NCBI RefSeq assembly: GCF_017741815.1
Contig: NZ_JAGHMF010000037.1
Location: forward strand, 1-64,000
Length of the DNA: 64,000 nt
Reading direction: 5' to 3'
Source: Rhizobium sp. 16-488-2b
Lineage (GTDB): Bacteria; Pseudomonadota; Alphaproteobacteria; Rhizobiales; Rhizobiaceae
Part shown: positions 16,369 to 25,835 of the stretch, piece after piece
Numbering within the stretch: the first letter of the stretch is position 1
How the letters are laid out: the number at the start of each line of letters is the position of its first letter
Translations under genes and position numbers: made by a program
The notes under the pieces: generated by a model
The model's database searches: none
What the model was told of the DNA's origin: nothing
What the model saw: the letters and a program-made list of their open reading frames with translations, nothing else

Positions 16369-16569
16369 TCACTTTGCGAATTCTATCGTGATCGCCTGCT
16401 CTTGTTGTTCAAGAGTGAGATGAATGTCGTTGACCTCGGTATCAGGCCCGACAACCTCAAAGTTGGTGGGCGTCCGGTCTTCGAACATCCGGTAGGCGTT
16501 CATCGCAGCCTCTGCGGGATTGTCTGCTTCGATTAGCAAGGTGTGAGAGGTCACTCTGTAAAACGGCAT
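16369..16569 (-). CDS. small hypothetical protein, 66 aa
   Basis: The start at ATG 16569 has GGGAGAAGG just upstream. The product (MPFYRVTSHTLLIEADNPAE...) has an alternating pattern suggesting one beta-alpha unit with an acidic second half. No family is recognised. It lies between traM and the trb operon, divergent from the next gene, whose longest frame overlaps it by 2 bases. Confidence 0.5.
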   Translation of the reverse strand: MPFYRVTSHTLLIEADNPAEAAMNAYRMFEDRTPTNFEVVGPDTEVNDIHLTLEQQEQAITIEFAK

Positions 16570-16972
16570 GTCCTTCTCCCCCGACTCGGCTCTCAGACGT
16601 CTAGCATCCCAGAGCACCACAAGGAACGGACATCACCTTGAACGCGTTCAGTCCGGCACCTACGTGATCATTGCAGGAAAACGGATCGGCATGATGAAAG
16701 CTGACGCCACATCCATCACGAAAACCTCGTTGGAGGCTCTGACTGCGATAGCGAAGTTCAGACGCCAAAGACGCGTAGGCCGCGCTTGGCTTATCGGGGA
16801 CCGTCGCGTCGCGACTAAGACGATCGAAGCGCTGGAGCAAAAGGACCTTGTTAGAGAGGTCGCTTTTAACGGGACACCGGCATTGGTTTTGACTGACGAA
16901 GCCAAAAATTTCTTAGCTGTAGGCAATGGCGCGGCGCACACGGGTCTGCCGGTTGTTGCTCAACGGGACTAA
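16568..16972 (+). CDS. hypothetical protein with winged-helix-like pattern
   Basis: Up to 134 aa. The convincing part begins near residue 30 (GTYVIIAGKRIGMMKADATS) and the middle (LEALTAIAKFRRQRRVGRAW, TKTIEALEQKDLVREV) reads like a winged helix: a helix, a basic turn, a second helix and a beta wing. The first 25 residues may not be translated; ATG 16691 with AGGAAA upstream is an alternative start. It ends overlapping the convergent small gene by 4 bases. No family name can be given. Confidence 0.45.
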   Translation: MSFSPDSALRRLASQSTTRNGHHLERVQSGTYVIIAGKRIGMMKADATSITKTSLEALTAIAKFRRQRRVGRAWLIGDRRVATKTIEALEQKDLVREVAFNGTPALVLTDEAKNFLAVGNGAAHTGLPVVAQRD

Positions 16973-17232
16973 GTCCTTGTAATCGCCCTGCCAAAAAAGC
17001 GGTCTCGCTCCTCCATGACGTCGCGCCCGGCAGCGTACAGGTGCGCAATCGCCTCTCTAATTTCCGAGAATGCCTTCATCGTCCGCTGTGATATGTAATC
17101 GCCGCCAGCATCAATGTTTGACTGTAAGGCATTCGCGCAGTCGGTGGAAAGGCGATCAATCTCAGGCGCGATAGCGTAGAGCTGTTCCACCACACGGTCG
17201 AGATCGCCCTTGGCACGCTCGGGGGCGGACAT
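16969..17232 (-). CDS. small helical protein coupled to trbI
   Basis: 87 aa (MSAPERAKGDLDRVVEQLYA...), mostly alpha-helical with no membrane segment or signal. Its ATG overlaps the trbI stop (TAATG), so it is translated as the last gene of the trb operon. I do not recognise it; a role tied to mating-pair formation or entry control is possible from position only. Confidence 0.55.
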   Translation of the reverse strand: MSAPERAKGDLDRVVEQLYAIAPEIDRLSTDCANALQSNIDAGGDYISQRTMKAFSEIREAIAHLYAAGRDVMEERDRFFGRAITRT

Positions 17233-18530
17233 TAACCCCTGTAGTTGCCCGGGAAAATGATGTCCTGATCAACCAGCACATTGAACCTGTAACCTGGCCT
17301 GATTTTGATGGTTGGCTGGACGTTGAGGTTTTTCGAGATTGTCTGCTCGGCGACACGTCCAAACGTTTCGGCAAAATTTCGACGTGCCGCGTCCGAGGCC
17401 GTGTCCTGCGTTGCAAGTGTTGAACTCTCAGGCATCGACATGTCGATTCCTGTCCCTATGAGCGCGACAAGCGCGGCCGAACCGAACGTCCTGAGGTAGT
17501 GGTTATCGACCTTGTCGTTGAAACCGCTGTAGCCTTCCGCGTCGGTCCCAGCCATGCCTCCGATCTGAAGGGTTGAACCATTCGGGAAGATGATGTCGGT
17601 CCAGACGACGAGGACCCGGTTCTGGCCGAATGACACCTTGCTGTCGTAACGGCCAAGAAGCTTCGTGCCTTGCGGAACGAGCGTGTAGTGGCCGGTTGCG
17701 CTGTCGTAGACGTTCTGGCTGATCTGAGCCGTGATGCGGCCTGGCAGGTCGGAATTGATGCCTGTGATCAGGGTCGCGGGGATTACGGATCCACGCTTAA
17801 GTTCGAAGCGTGACTGCGGAGGCACGACCTGATTGGGCAGGTAGCCGAAATCCTTGATGTCTGCATTGAAGAAATCTTCTTTGGACGCCTGCGCGTTCTG
17901 ATCGAACTGACCTGCAGCGCCGGCTTTCAATGCAGCGGCATAAAGATCCTGCGCGCCGCCTGGCACGGTGTTCAATTGACGCGCCGCAGCCGACGCGGCG
18001 CCCGGCGCTTGTGCCGAGACATCTGATATGTCGACCTTCAGCGGCGAGTCGAGAGCCGCCCCCCTCGCCTGCAGGCTTGCCATGCGCTGACGTTGCTGCT
18101 CGCGGAAGATCTGTTCTCGCTGTTCGCGAAGCATCCTTGCGTTCCACTCTTCGTCCGATTCCATGCGAGACCTGCGCGGCTCCCGTGGTTCGATTTTTGG
18201 TTCCGCCTCAATCGGACGTGCGGCTTCCTGCTGCTGAGGGACGGGAGTTGGCTGAAACACCGGCTGCTGTTCCTCTCGATCTCCAATAATCCCGTCTTTG
18301 ACACCCCGCTTCAACTGGTCGGCGAAGGTTGAGGCCGGAGTGCCAGATCCGCTATCGTTCGGGTCGTGCTGACCAAACCTCAATCCACGTGAGGAGAGGC
18401 CGTAAACGAGAACGGCGAGGAATAGAACCAGGATCGCAATGCCGACGAAGAGCGGCACGCGATTGAGGCGCTTCATCCCCTTCTCGTCAGCAGACTGATT
18501 TGATATTCCCAGTTGCAGCGATTGGGCCAT
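17232..18530 (-). CDS. trbI: TrbI, VirB10-like channel protein
   Basis: 432 aa. A short cytoplasmic N-terminus, one membrane segment (about 27-48), a long Pro/Gln/Arg-rich periplasmic linker (about 85-150) and the C-terminal VirB10 domain with FELKRGSVIPATLITGINSD, GRITAQISQNVYDS and LVPQGTKLLGRYDSKV. VirB10-type proteins span both membranes and gate the outer-membrane pore with TrbG and TrbH. It is the last classical gene of trbBCDEJKLFGHI. Confidence 0.95.
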   Translation of the reverse strand: MAQSLQLGISNQSADEKGMKRLNRVPLFVGIAILVLFLAVLVYGLSSRGLRFGQHDPNDSGSGTPASTFADQLKRGVKDGIIGDREEQQPVFQPTPVPQQQEAARPIEAEPKIEPREPRRSRMESDEEWNARMLREQREQIFREQQRQRMASLQARGAALDSPLKVDISDVSAQAPGAASAAARQLNTVPGGAQDLYAAALKAGAAGQFDQNAQASKEDFFNADIKDFGYLPNQVVPPQSRFELKRGSVIPATLITGINSDLPGRITAQISQNVYDSATGHYTLVPQGTKLLGRYDSKVSFGQNRVLVVWTDIIFPNGSTLQIGGMAGTDAEGYSGFNDKVDNHYLRTFGSAALVALIGTGIDMSMPESSTLATQDTASDAARRNFAETFGRVAEQTISKNLNVQPTIKIRPGYRFNVLVDQDIIFPGNYRG

Positions 18531-18545
18531 GATCGTCTCCGCCTG

Positions 18546-18992
18546 TTAGTTTCGCTTCATGAGGGAAAGGGGGCTTGCTGGCGTCGCCACGCCATTGCTG
18601 ACCGAGTAGGCTCGGCCGAGGTCCATCGTGTCAGTCGAAAGCCGCGCCAGCACCTGTCCATCGACGGCGGCGAGCGAATAGGCCAACGTGACGGGTTTGG
18701 GCGCATCCTTCGCGCTCGCGCTCTTGTCATCGGCGAGGACCGCAAATCCCCAACCCTTCAATGCAGCTTCGAGTGCAACGGAGAATTCAGACGCATCCTT
18801 TTGCAGTTTAATCGGCGTGGACGTCGATCCGGCTTGCTCGGCGAACCGACCTGCCATGTCGCCGGCAATAGCGCCTGCGGCTGGCCCTGTGACGTCACCG
18901 GGCGCGACGCTGGTGGTGAGCCCGTCGGTTGCCGTCTGGCATCCGGCCAGGCCGAGGGCGAGGACAATCGGAATGAGGCGATGGAGCTGCAT
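18546..18992 (-). CDS. trbH: TrbH, outer-membrane lipoprotein of the mating channel
   Basis: 148 aa with a lipoprotein signal and lipobox LAGC (Cys18). The segment after the signal has Gly/Ala-rich stretches, followed by a small beta-rich domain. It takes the VirB7-like place between trbG and trbI, 3 bases after the trbG stop. Confidence 0.88.
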   Translation of the reverse strand: MQLHRLIPIVLALGLAGCQTATDGLTTSVAPGDVTGPAAGAIAGDMAGRFAEQAGSTSTPIKLQKDASEFSVALEAALKGWGFAVLADDKSASAKDAPKPVTLAYSLAAVDGQVLARLSTDTMDLGRAYSVSNGVATPASPLSLMKRN

Positions 18993-18995
18993 GTT

Positions 18996-19826
18996 TCACC
19001 CTCCCCGCCGGATCGTGATCTTCTGCTGTTTCCAGCCGACCCCGGATATCAGGATCGCCTTGTCGATGTTGTAGTCGACGATCATCATGTCGTTCTTCAT
19101 CCGGTAATTGACTATGCGGTTCTGGCCGCCTGAGACGACGAAAAGGACCGGCGCGTCCTGGCCAGAGATTGCGCGAGGAAACTGAATGTAGGTCTTCTGC
19201 CCATCGGAGTAGACCCGCTTGGGGCGCCATGGAGCGCTTCCGCTCAGGCCATAGGAGAAGGCTAGCTGTTCGGGAGCGACACCGCCCTCCGGCCCAGTCA
19301 TGGCCTGGATGCGGGCATTGATGTCGGAGAGCTTTGTGGCTGTATCCTCGGGATACTCGAACCCGACACGGGCCATGTATTGCGTGGGATGAGACTTCAG
19401 CTGGATGTGATAGGTTCGGCGCGAGGTGGTCACCACCATGGACGTGATAAGCCCCGGCTCTGCAGGTTTGACGATCAAGTGGATGGCTTGGCCGCCGGCG
19501 GCACCCGATGTGGCGGGCTCGACCTTCCAGCGCACAGTGTCGCCGACCAGTACGTCGCGGACGATTTCGCCGCCCTGCAGCTCAATATCGCAGACTTGCA
19601 AGGGTGAGCACACGACAGACGGCTGCGTCTCACCGAAGAGAAAAATCACCTTGCCGTCTGGTCCACGTGTCACCAGCCCGGCCTGCCCCCGCCATTTGCC
19701 GGAGAGGTTCGTCCCCTTTGCCTCGTTGCTCGACAGGCTTTGCGCGATCGCAGTGGAAGAGACCGCGGTCGATACGGCAAACGCCAGCATGCAAAGAAGC
19801 GCGACGCGTTTGTGTTTGATCCTCAT
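18996..19826 (-). CDS. trbG: TrbG, VirB9-like channel protein
   Basis: 276 aa from ATG 19826 (MRIKHKRVALLCMLAFAVST...), with AGGAT upstream. A cleavable signal peptide ends near AIAQS. The mature protein has the VirB9/CagX pattern: KVIFLFGETQPSVVCSPLQV, TTSRRTYHIQLKSH, and a C-terminal FSYGLSGSAPWRPKRVYSDG with TYIQFP. It forms the outer-membrane core ring with TrbH and TrbI. Confidence 0.93.
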   Translation of the reverse strand: MRIKHKRVALLCMLAFAVSTAVSSTAIAQSLSSNEAKGTNLSGKWRGQAGLVTRGPDGKVIFLFGETQPSVVCSPLQVCDIELQGGEIVRDVLVGDTVRWKVEPATSGAAGGQAIHLIVKPAEPGLITSMVVTTSRRTYHIQLKSHPTQYMARVGFEYPEDTATKLSDINARIQAMTGPEGGVAPEQLAFSYGLSGSAPWRPKRVYSDGQKTYIQFPRAISGQDAPVLFVVSGGQNRIVNYRMKNDMMIVDYNIDKAILISGVGWKQQKITIRRGG

Positions 19827-19840
19827 TTCAGATCCTGCCC

Positions 19841-20503
19841 TCAAAGTTGCGCGGTCCAATCGAAATCGGTCACATAGACGCCGATCGGATTGAGCCGGAT
19901 TGTTGCTTCGTCTTGTGGTGACGTGATCGACACCGTCGCGATCCCTCGGAAGCGTCGGGTTGCGACCTCCTTGCCTTTCCGATCACGCTCGTATTCGGTC
20001 CAGTCGATCTGGTAGGTCTGGTTCGAGAGCGCGACGATGTTGTTCACCTCAATCGCCACTGTCGCGTTGACCGCTTTTTCGAACGGCGAGTTGCCGCGAA
20101 ACCAGGCATTGACCTTTTGCGTCGACGCATCGCTCGTTCTAAGCAGTGCATAGGTGCGATCGATATATTGCTTCTGGACCACCGCATCCGGCGTGATCGA
20201 TCGGAAGCTGGTCACAAAATTCCCAAGGGTCGCACGTACGACCCGCGTATCCGCATATTCGATCTGCTGCGGGAAGCCGCCGGAAACCGTGTTGCCGAGT
20301 TTGTCGACCTCGACGATGTAGGGAACGAGCTTGACCTGGGTGCTGAGATAAAGCGCGTAGCCAAAGCCGATAACGGCCATTCCCAGGCTCAAGATGCCCA
20401 CGGCCCGCCAGGCGGAGGCCGCCTTGACGTAGGAGCCGTAACGTTCTGACCATTCCTGCCTTGCGGCAAGATACGGGTTCTCAGGTGCGGGGTGCCCTGC
20501 CAT
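19841..20503 (-). CDS. trbF: TrbF, VirB8-like inner-membrane protein
   Basis: 220 aa with one N-terminal membrane segment (about 33-53) and a periplasmic VirB8 domain ending in IRLNPIGVYVTDFDWTAQL, the usual family end. The N-terminus NPYLAARQEWSERYGSY is typical of TrbF. It acts as a scaffold between the inner-membrane ATPases and the core complex. Confidence 0.93.
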   Translation of the reverse strand: MAGHPAPENPYLAARQEWSERYGSYVKAASAWRAVGILSLGMAVIGFGYALYLSTQVKLVPYIVEVDKLGNTVSGGFPQQIEYADTRVVRATLGNFVTSFRSITPDAVVQKQYIDRTYALLRTSDASTQKVNAWFRGNSPFEKAVNATVAIEVNNIVALSNQTYQIDWTEYERDRKGKEVATRRFRGIATVSITSPQDEATIRLNPIGVYVTDFDWTAQL

Positions 20504-20524
20504 GTGTGTGATCCTGTCCGTGGA

Positions 20525-21706
20525 TTATGATTTGTCCGGTCTTTCCGGAGGAGGTGGCGGAGCTGAAGGGTTGCCCCTTGCCTGATCGAGCTTCGCGTTG
20601 GCCAAGCCGAGAAGCGAGCCGGCATAGGCACCGGGCGACCCAATCGCCTTCTCCTTGGCAGCGGATCCGGCAGCCATGGCGCCAGAGCTGAAACTCGCGC
20701 CCATGCCTTTGAGCACCGAGCCAGCGGCCGAGGATCCGCCGGCCCGGGCTGCCTGCGCGGCGGCAAAACCAGCGCCGACCGCACCGGCGCCGAGAAGCGC
20801 GCCACCCGCTGCGAACGAGGCCGTCTGTCCACCGTGGCGGATTGTCTCCATTCCGCCGGAGACCGAAGCTCCCTGTACGACGCCCTGGATGATGTTCGGG
20901 ACATACATCGCGATGATGAAGACGACGACGGAGATGCCGGCGATTGCGAGCGTGGTGATGAATTGGTCGCTTTCGGCAGTAGGCGCCTGGGCGAGGCCAA
21001 GCAAGACGTTGGATCCGATCTTGGCGATCATGACCAAGGCCATCAGCTTCATCCCCACTCCAAAAGCGTAGACGAGATAGCGGACCGCAAAGTCCTTGGT
21101 GAAGGATGAGCCGCCTAGCCCGAGCATGATCATGCCGGCCAGTAGGCCGACATACATCTCGACCATGACCGAGACGAAGATTGCCGCAACGAGCGAGAAG
21201 CAGATGACGACGATGCCCATGGCAAGCACCGCGGCGATCGCCAGGGCATTGTCCTCGAACACGCCAAACTTGGCCTGTTCGGATATCTGAGACGCAACGC
21301 GAATGCCGGCGTCGAAGACTTCGGCAGGAGACGCAGAGCCGCCACCGGCGCCGATTTGGAATAGGCTGTCGACGACGGCCTTTGCGAAGGTCGGACCTTG
21401 CGTGAGTGTAAAGGCAAAGAAGCCGATGAACATGATGCGCCGAACGAGCTCGGCAAACCAACTGTCCAGAGATGCTGCCTGGATCGCGAGCCACACGGCG
21501 GCAATGCCAACCTCGATGCCCGCAAGGATCCAGAACAGCGATTTCGCGGCATCCATGACCGTGGTTTCCCACCCCTTCGCAGCTGTCGAGACCTGATTTT
21601 CCAACTCCGTCAGAACTTGGCCTTGCTGGGCGAGAGCCGGCACCGCCAAAGCGAGGAAGGCGATACCGGCAACCAGGATGGTGCTTGTGCGACCGCGCTT
21701 CACCAT
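20525..21706 (-). CDS. trbL: TrbL, VirB6-like polytopic channel protein
   Basis: 393 aa with an N-terminal signal-like segment and about six membrane segments between residues 50 and 270, then a Gly/Ala/Ser-rich cytoplasmic tail. VirB6-family proteins line the inner-membrane passage for DNA. Its ATG overlaps the trbK stop by 7 bases. No truncation is seen. Confidence 0.93.
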   Translation of the reverse strand: MVKRGRTSTILVAGIAFLALAVPALAQQGQVLTELENQVSTAAKGWETTVMDAAKSLFWILAGIEVGIAAVWLAIQAASLDSWFAELVRRIMFIGFFAFTLTQGPTFAKAVVDSLFQIGAGGGSASPAEVFDAGIRVASQISEQAKFGVFEDNALAIAAVLAMGIVVICFSLVAAIFVSVMVEMYVGLLAGMIMLGLGGSSFTKDFAVRYLVYAFGVGMKLMALVMIAKIGSNVLLGLAQAPTAESDQFITTLAIAGISVVVFIIAMYVPNIIQGVVQGASVSGGMETIRHGGQTASFAAGGALLGAGAVGAGFAAAQAARAGGSSAAGSVLKGMGASFSSGAMAAGSAAKEKAIGSPGAYAGSLLGLANAKLDQARGNPSAPPPPPERPDKS

Positions 21707-21903
21707 TTCGGGCGCATCTCCTGGCCCTTTTCGATCGGCGGGAGGGGCTTGCCTGAGCCAAAGAACTTTTCGCGTGTTTCTCGCTGTTCTTCACTCATCT
21801 GCGGCGTAGAGGCGCTCTCTCGACGCATTAGAACGACGGTGGTGATCGCAGCAATTCCTGCCATCACGATGCAAACAGAGGCGATTAATGCGGGGCGGGT
21901 CAC
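21700..21903 (-). CDS. trbK: TrbK, entry-exclusion protein
   Basis: 67 aa with one N-terminal membrane segment (about 5-25) and a short charged tail ending GKPLPPIEKGQEMRPKW. Size and place between trbJ and trbL are those of TrbK, which blocks entry of related plasmids in RP4 and Ti systems. There is no lipobox here, unlike RP4 TrbK. It overlaps both neighbours by a few bases. Confidence 0.85.
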   Translation of the reverse strand: MTRPALIASVCIVMAGIAAITTVVLMRRESASTPQMSEEQRETREKFFGSGKPLPPIEKGQEMRPKW

Positions 21904-22709
21904 CAGCGGGGCTCCATTTTCTGTCCGGAGGGAACGGATTGGACGTCTGCATTGAAGAACTTTTCCCGACGCGCCTGTGCAAGGTCCTTGTCCGTCTGTT
22001 CGCTCTGCAGCCAGGTCCCCATCATCGTCGTCTGCTGGGAGACAACGCCGCGGAGCTTCTGCATCTGCGCGACCTGCTGAGCGGCGATCTGGTGGCCGAC
22101 CTGCAGTGCCTTCATCTGGCCGTCCGCCGATTGCGACATAGATCGCAGCTGACCCATCGTATCCTCCTCACTGTCGAACTGATCGGCGGTGAGGCTCGCA
22201 GCCTTAAGCGTGCTGGAAATCGTGTCGCGGTTCGTATTCGACCACGTCTGATAGGTAGACGAAAAGCTCTCGGCGTTCGGCAGGTTGGTCTTGAGATCGG
22301 AATAGCTTTTAAACCGTTGCTTCAGAAGATCGTCGGCATTGCCCATGGAGAAGGCGATGCCCTGACCCTGATTGACGACATCACGCAGCTGGTTCAGATC
22401 GCCTTCGACCTGGCCCCAAATGTGGTTCGGAAGCTGGGCCGTATTCTGCAGCATGTTCTGGTAGATGTTGAGCTGGTTCTGGATCTGCTCGGCAAGCTGC
22501 GTGATTTGCTTGATCTGGTTATTGATCTGCTCTGTCGACTGGCCGACAAGATGGATGAGCTCACCATTGTTGAGCATCTGCGTCATTTCGGTCGCACCGG
22601 TAACCGCCCCTCCCGCGTAGGAAACATTGGGCGTCGCGGCCAGCCCGGCGGCAACCAACCCGGCCACCAACGATCTGCCGAACTTCAAATACTGGACTGG
22701 TTCACTCAT
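21900..22709 (-). CDS. trbJ: TrbJ, VirB5-like pilus-associated protein
   Basis: 269 aa from ATG 22709, overlapping the trbE stop by 8 bases. A signal peptide (cleavage near VSYAG) precedes a helical, Gln-rich protein (STEQINNQIKQITQLAEQIQ) typical of VirB5/TrbJ minor pilins. It is exported and likely sits at the pilus tip or base. Confidence 0.92.
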   Translation of the reverse strand: MSEPVQYLKFGRSLVAGLVAAGLAATPNVSYAGGAVTGATEMTQMLNNGELIHLVGQSTEQINNQIKQITQLAEQIQNQLNIYQNMLQNTAQLPNHIWGQVEGDLNQLRDVVNQGQGIAFSMGNADDLLKQRFKSYSDLKTNLPNAESFSSTYQTWSNTNRDTISSTLKAASLTADQFDSEEDTMGQLRSMSQSADGQMKALQVGHQIAAQQVAQMQKLRGVVSQQTTMMGTWLQSEQTDKDLAQARREKFFNADVQSVPSGQKMEPRW

Positions 22710-25137
22710 AGCGGTTGATCCCCCTTTCGATGAGCCACTGACCCGGCCATTCCTGGCCATGGGTCGAAGAGAGCGTGCGGATGCGGGCTAGATCGGCCTT
22801 CCCGGAGGCGCCGACAAAGGAAAGCGTGACTGGGCCAAGCGCCATATCGAAAAGCCTGCGGCCGTCGGGCGAGGTCACGTAGTACTCGCGTTTGGAAATG
22901 GCATTTGCGACAATCTCGATCTGGCGTTCGTTGAAGCCGATCCGCTCGTAGAATTCGCGGGTGCCGGTTTCCCGGGCGGCGCCATTCGGAAGGCAGATCT
23001 TGGTCGGGCAGGATTCCTTCAGCACGTCGATAATGCCAGAGCGCTCAGCGTCGGAGATGGACTGCGTGGCGAGGATGACGGCGCAGTTCGCTTTGCGCAG
23101 CACCTTGAGCCACTCCCGGATCTTGTCGCGAAACACGGGATGGCCGAGCATTAGCCATGCCTCATCCAGAACGATGAGACTTGGCGAGCCATCGAGCCGC
23201 CTCTCGATCCGTCGAAAGAGATAGGTCAGGACAGGCACCAGATTGCGCTCACCCATGTTCATCAGCTGCTCGATCTCGAAGCATTGGAAGCGCCCGAGCG
23301 TCAGGCCATCTTCTTCTGCATCGAGGAGCTGACCCATCGGACCATCGACCGTGTAATGATGGAGAGCATCCTTGATCTCGCGCATCTGGACGCCACTGAC
23401 GAAATCCGACAGCGAGCGGCCAGGCGCCGAGGCCATCAATCCAATCTGTCGCGAAATCGCGTTTCGATGGTCTGGCGCGACCGTCACACCTTGAAGCGAA
23501 ACGAGGGTCTCGATCCACTCGGAAGCCCAGGCTCGATCAGCGTCGGTCGAAAGCTCTGACAATGGGCAGAAGGAAAGACTGGCCCCCTCCCCGCTTTCGC
23601 CACCGATCTCGTAGTGGTCTCCGCCAACGCCGAGCGTCAGCGGCAGCATCGAGTTGCCCTTGTCGAAGGCAAAAATTTGCGCCTTCTCGTATCGGCAGAA
23701 TTGCGCGGCGATCAGCGCGAGAAGGGTCGATTTGCCGGACCCGGTTGGCCCGAAGATCAAGGTGTGACCAACATCGTCGACATGCAGGTTCAGTCGGAAG
23801 GGCGTCGACCCGGATGCCACCTGCATGAGCGGTGGCGCATCGGGCGGATAGAACGGGCACGGCGCGGACGGCTGTCCTGACCAGACAGAGTTCAGCGGAA
23901 CGAGATCTGCCAGATTGCGCGTATTGATCAGCGGTTCGCGGATATTGCAGTACCAATTGCCTGGCAGGCTGCCTAGAAAAGCATCGGTCGCATTCAGCGT
24001 CTCGATGCGAGCTCCGAAGCCTTCCGCCTGGATGAGGCGACGAACCGCCTCCGCCTTCTCCTGCAGTGCCGAGCGGCTCTCGTCGAAGAGAATGATGACA
24101 GGGGTGAAGTAGCCGTAAGCCACCAACTGAGAGGAAGCTTCAGCAATCGCATCCTCTGTCTCGGCGACCATAGCCATCGCATCCTGATCAATCGATCGGG
24201 ATTGCGTCTGGAACAGTTGGTCGAAGAACGGCCGCACCTTCTGCTGCCACTTCTTGCGAGTCCTCTCCAGCCGCTGCTTGGCTTCCTCCGCATCAAGGAA
24301 GATGAAGCGCGACGACCAACGATATGTCAGCGGCATGAGGTTTAGGCTGTTCAAAATGCCCGGCCAACTCTCGGCCGGCAACCCGTCAATCGCGATCACG
24401 CCGAGAAAGCGGCCTTCGACGCGCGGCGTCAGTCCGTGTTCGAGCTCTGCCGTCGCCAACCAGTCCAGGTACATGGGAATTTCTGGCAAACGGACGGGAT
24501 GGTTCTCGCCAGTGATGGCAAACCGAATGAACTGGAAGAGCTCGTCGTAGCGCGCAACGCGAGCACCATCCCGTTCGGGGACTTCTCGGGTCTGCATGCG
24601 CTGCACCGAGAGAACATTGCTGAGATATTGCTCAATCTCACGGATTGAGCGCCGAAACGCATCGAGAGCGGTATCGGCATATTTTGCTGAGCGACTTTCG
24701 GTATCCGAGTAGATGTATCGGGTCAGGCCGGATCGGCGTCGCTCTGGCGGCCGATACGTTAGAATGAGCGCGTGCCGGCTTTCGAAATGCCCGCGTTCCT
24801 GCCCAAAATGCCGCCGACGCTCGTCATCGATCAGCGACGTGACAGTATCGGGGAAATAGCTGCGCTCAGCAGACGGGTACTCAGTTGTCAGTACCCGCAC
24901 GGCCTCGACCTGGATCATCCAGCCCGTACCGAGGCGCGAGAGGATCGCGTTGATCTGACGGGAGAGCTCGTTGCGCTCGAAGTCAGTCGCGCTTTCAGAA
25001 TCCGGACCGGCAAAATACCACCCGGCCATCAGACTGCCGTCCTTCAGCAAAAGAATTCCATTGTCGACAAGGCCGGCATACGGGACGAGATCCGCGAATG
25101 ATGGACCTGTCGATCGAAATGTACATAACGCGACCAT
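22702..25137 (-). CDS. trbE: TrbE, VirB4-like ATPase
   Basis: 811 aa from ATG 25137 (MVALCTFRSTGPSFADLVPY), the family start; the frame is open for 25 more codons upstream. Walker A is FGPTGSGKSTLLALIA and Walker B SLIVLDEAWLMLG, with ATQSISDA further on. It powers pilus assembly and substrate transfer at the inner membrane, and is the best conserved Mpf marker in the window. Confidence 0.96.
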   Translation of the reverse strand: MVALCTFRSTGPSFADLVPYAGLVDNGILLLKDGSLMAGWYFAGPDSESATDFERNELSRQINAILSRLGTGWMIQVEAVRVLTTEYPSAERSYFPDTVTSLIDDERRRHFGQERGHFESRHALILTYRPPERRRSGLTRYIYSDTESRSAKYADTALDAFRRSIREIEQYLSNVLSVQRMQTREVPERDGARVARYDELFQFIRFAITGENHPVRLPEIPMYLDWLATAELEHGLTPRVEGRFLGVIAIDGLPAESWPGILNSLNLMPLTYRWSSRFIFLDAEEAKQRLERTRKKWQQKVRPFFDQLFQTQSRSIDQDAMAMVAETEDAIAEASSQLVAYGYFTPVIILFDESRSALQEKAEAVRRLIQAEGFGARIETLNATDAFLGSLPGNWYCNIREPLINTRNLADLVPLNSVWSGQPSAPCPFYPPDAPPLMQVASGSTPFRLNLHVDDVGHTLIFGPTGSGKSTLLALIAAQFCRYEKAQIFAFDKGNSMLPLTLGVGGDHYEIGGESGEGASLSFCPLSELSTDADRAWASEWIETLVSLQGVTVAPDHRNAISRQIGLMASAPGRSLSDFVSGVQMREIKDALHHYTVDGPMGQLLDAEEDGLTLGRFQCFEIEQLMNMGERNLVPVLTYLFRRIERRLDGSPSLIVLDEAWLMLGHPVFRDKIREWLKVLRKANCAVILATQSISDAERSGIIDVLKESCPTKICLPNGAARETGTREFYERIGFNERQIEIVANAISKREYYVTSPDGRRLFDMALGPVTLSFVGASGKADLARIRTLSSTHGQEWPGQWLIERGINRYE

Positions 25138-25147
25138 CGCGAGGTCC

Positions 25148-25447
25148 TCAGTATCGGCGCCAGGGCGCGGAGGTCGGAAGGTAATGCGCCCGATAGCGCA
25201 TATGGCGGGCATAGACTTTGCGCATCATGGGATCGGATTTCGCCATCATGCGGAGCGCGCCGACGACCACGATCCAGATCGCGACGCCGAAAAGCGCCGA
25301 ATAGACGGTCAGCACAACGAAGATCAGGATGATGGCCGCGAGCCCGGTCAGCAGCACGAGCTCTCGATCCGCCCCCATCAAGAGATTCGGCCGCGACAAA
25401 GCGCGGTGGATTCGGTTGCGATGGAGTCTGGCGCCCGCTTCAGCCAT
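25148..25447 (-). CDS. trbD: TrbD, VirB3-like inner-membrane protein
   Basis: 99 aa from ATG 25447. It has the short N-terminus LHRNRIHRALSRPNLLMGAD typical of VirB3/TrbD, then one long hydrophobic hairpin (about 35-70), and a basic tail. It overlaps the end of trbC by 8 bases and precedes trbE by 10. Confidence 0.92.
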   Translation of the reverse strand: MAEAGARLHRNRIHRALSRPNLLMGADRELVLLTGLAAIILIFVVLTVYSALFGVAIWIVVVGALRMMAKSDPMMRKVYARHMRYRAHYLPTSAPWRRY

Positions 25448-25835
25448 GACGCCCCTCCCCTCCCCCGACCCGTTTTGTATTTGGGACCGCGGTTTGGCTG
25501 GCAACAAACGAGCCGCCGATAGAAGCCCCGGTGGAGCCGAAGAGGCCGACGATCGTCGTCGCGCCAAGCAGGATCCCTGCGACCAGCACCACATAAACCA
25601 ATCGCCGCGCGAAATCGTTGAGTTCGCCGCCGAAGATCAGCATACCGCCGGCAATCGCGACCGCAGCGAGCGCGATATAGCCAGCGACCGGTCCGGTGAT
25701 GGATTGCTGGATCTGCTCGAGTGGGCCCTCCCACGGCAGGCTTCCGCCGCCTGAACCTGCAAGAGCTGGTCCGGCAAGTGAGACGCAAAACAATGCGCCG
25801 ATAATTCCCAAACGGAGAGAGCGATTATGCTGCAT
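25440..25835 (-). CDS. trbC: TrbC, conjugative pilin precursor
   Basis: 131 aa from ATG 25835. A signal peptide (residues 1-26, cleavage near LAGS) is followed by the pilin core with two hydrophobic segments (about 50-72 and 78-105). The C-terminal tail is expected to be trimmed before TraF joins the ends into a cyclic pilin, as in RP4 and Ti plasmids. It overlaps the trbB stop by 11 bases. Confidence 0.92.
   Translation of the reverse strand: MQHNRSLRLGIIGALFCVSLAGPALAGSGGGSLPWEGPLEQIQQSITGPVAGYIALAAVAIAGGMLIFGGELNDFARRLVYVVLVAGILLGATTIVGLFGSTGASIGGSFVASQTAVPNTKRVGGGEGRHG

Noticed and set aside
16568..16690. first 41 codons of the 134-aa frame as certain coding sequence
   Set aside because: They overlap the divergent gene's start region and lack a ribosome binding site; kept only as a possible extension.
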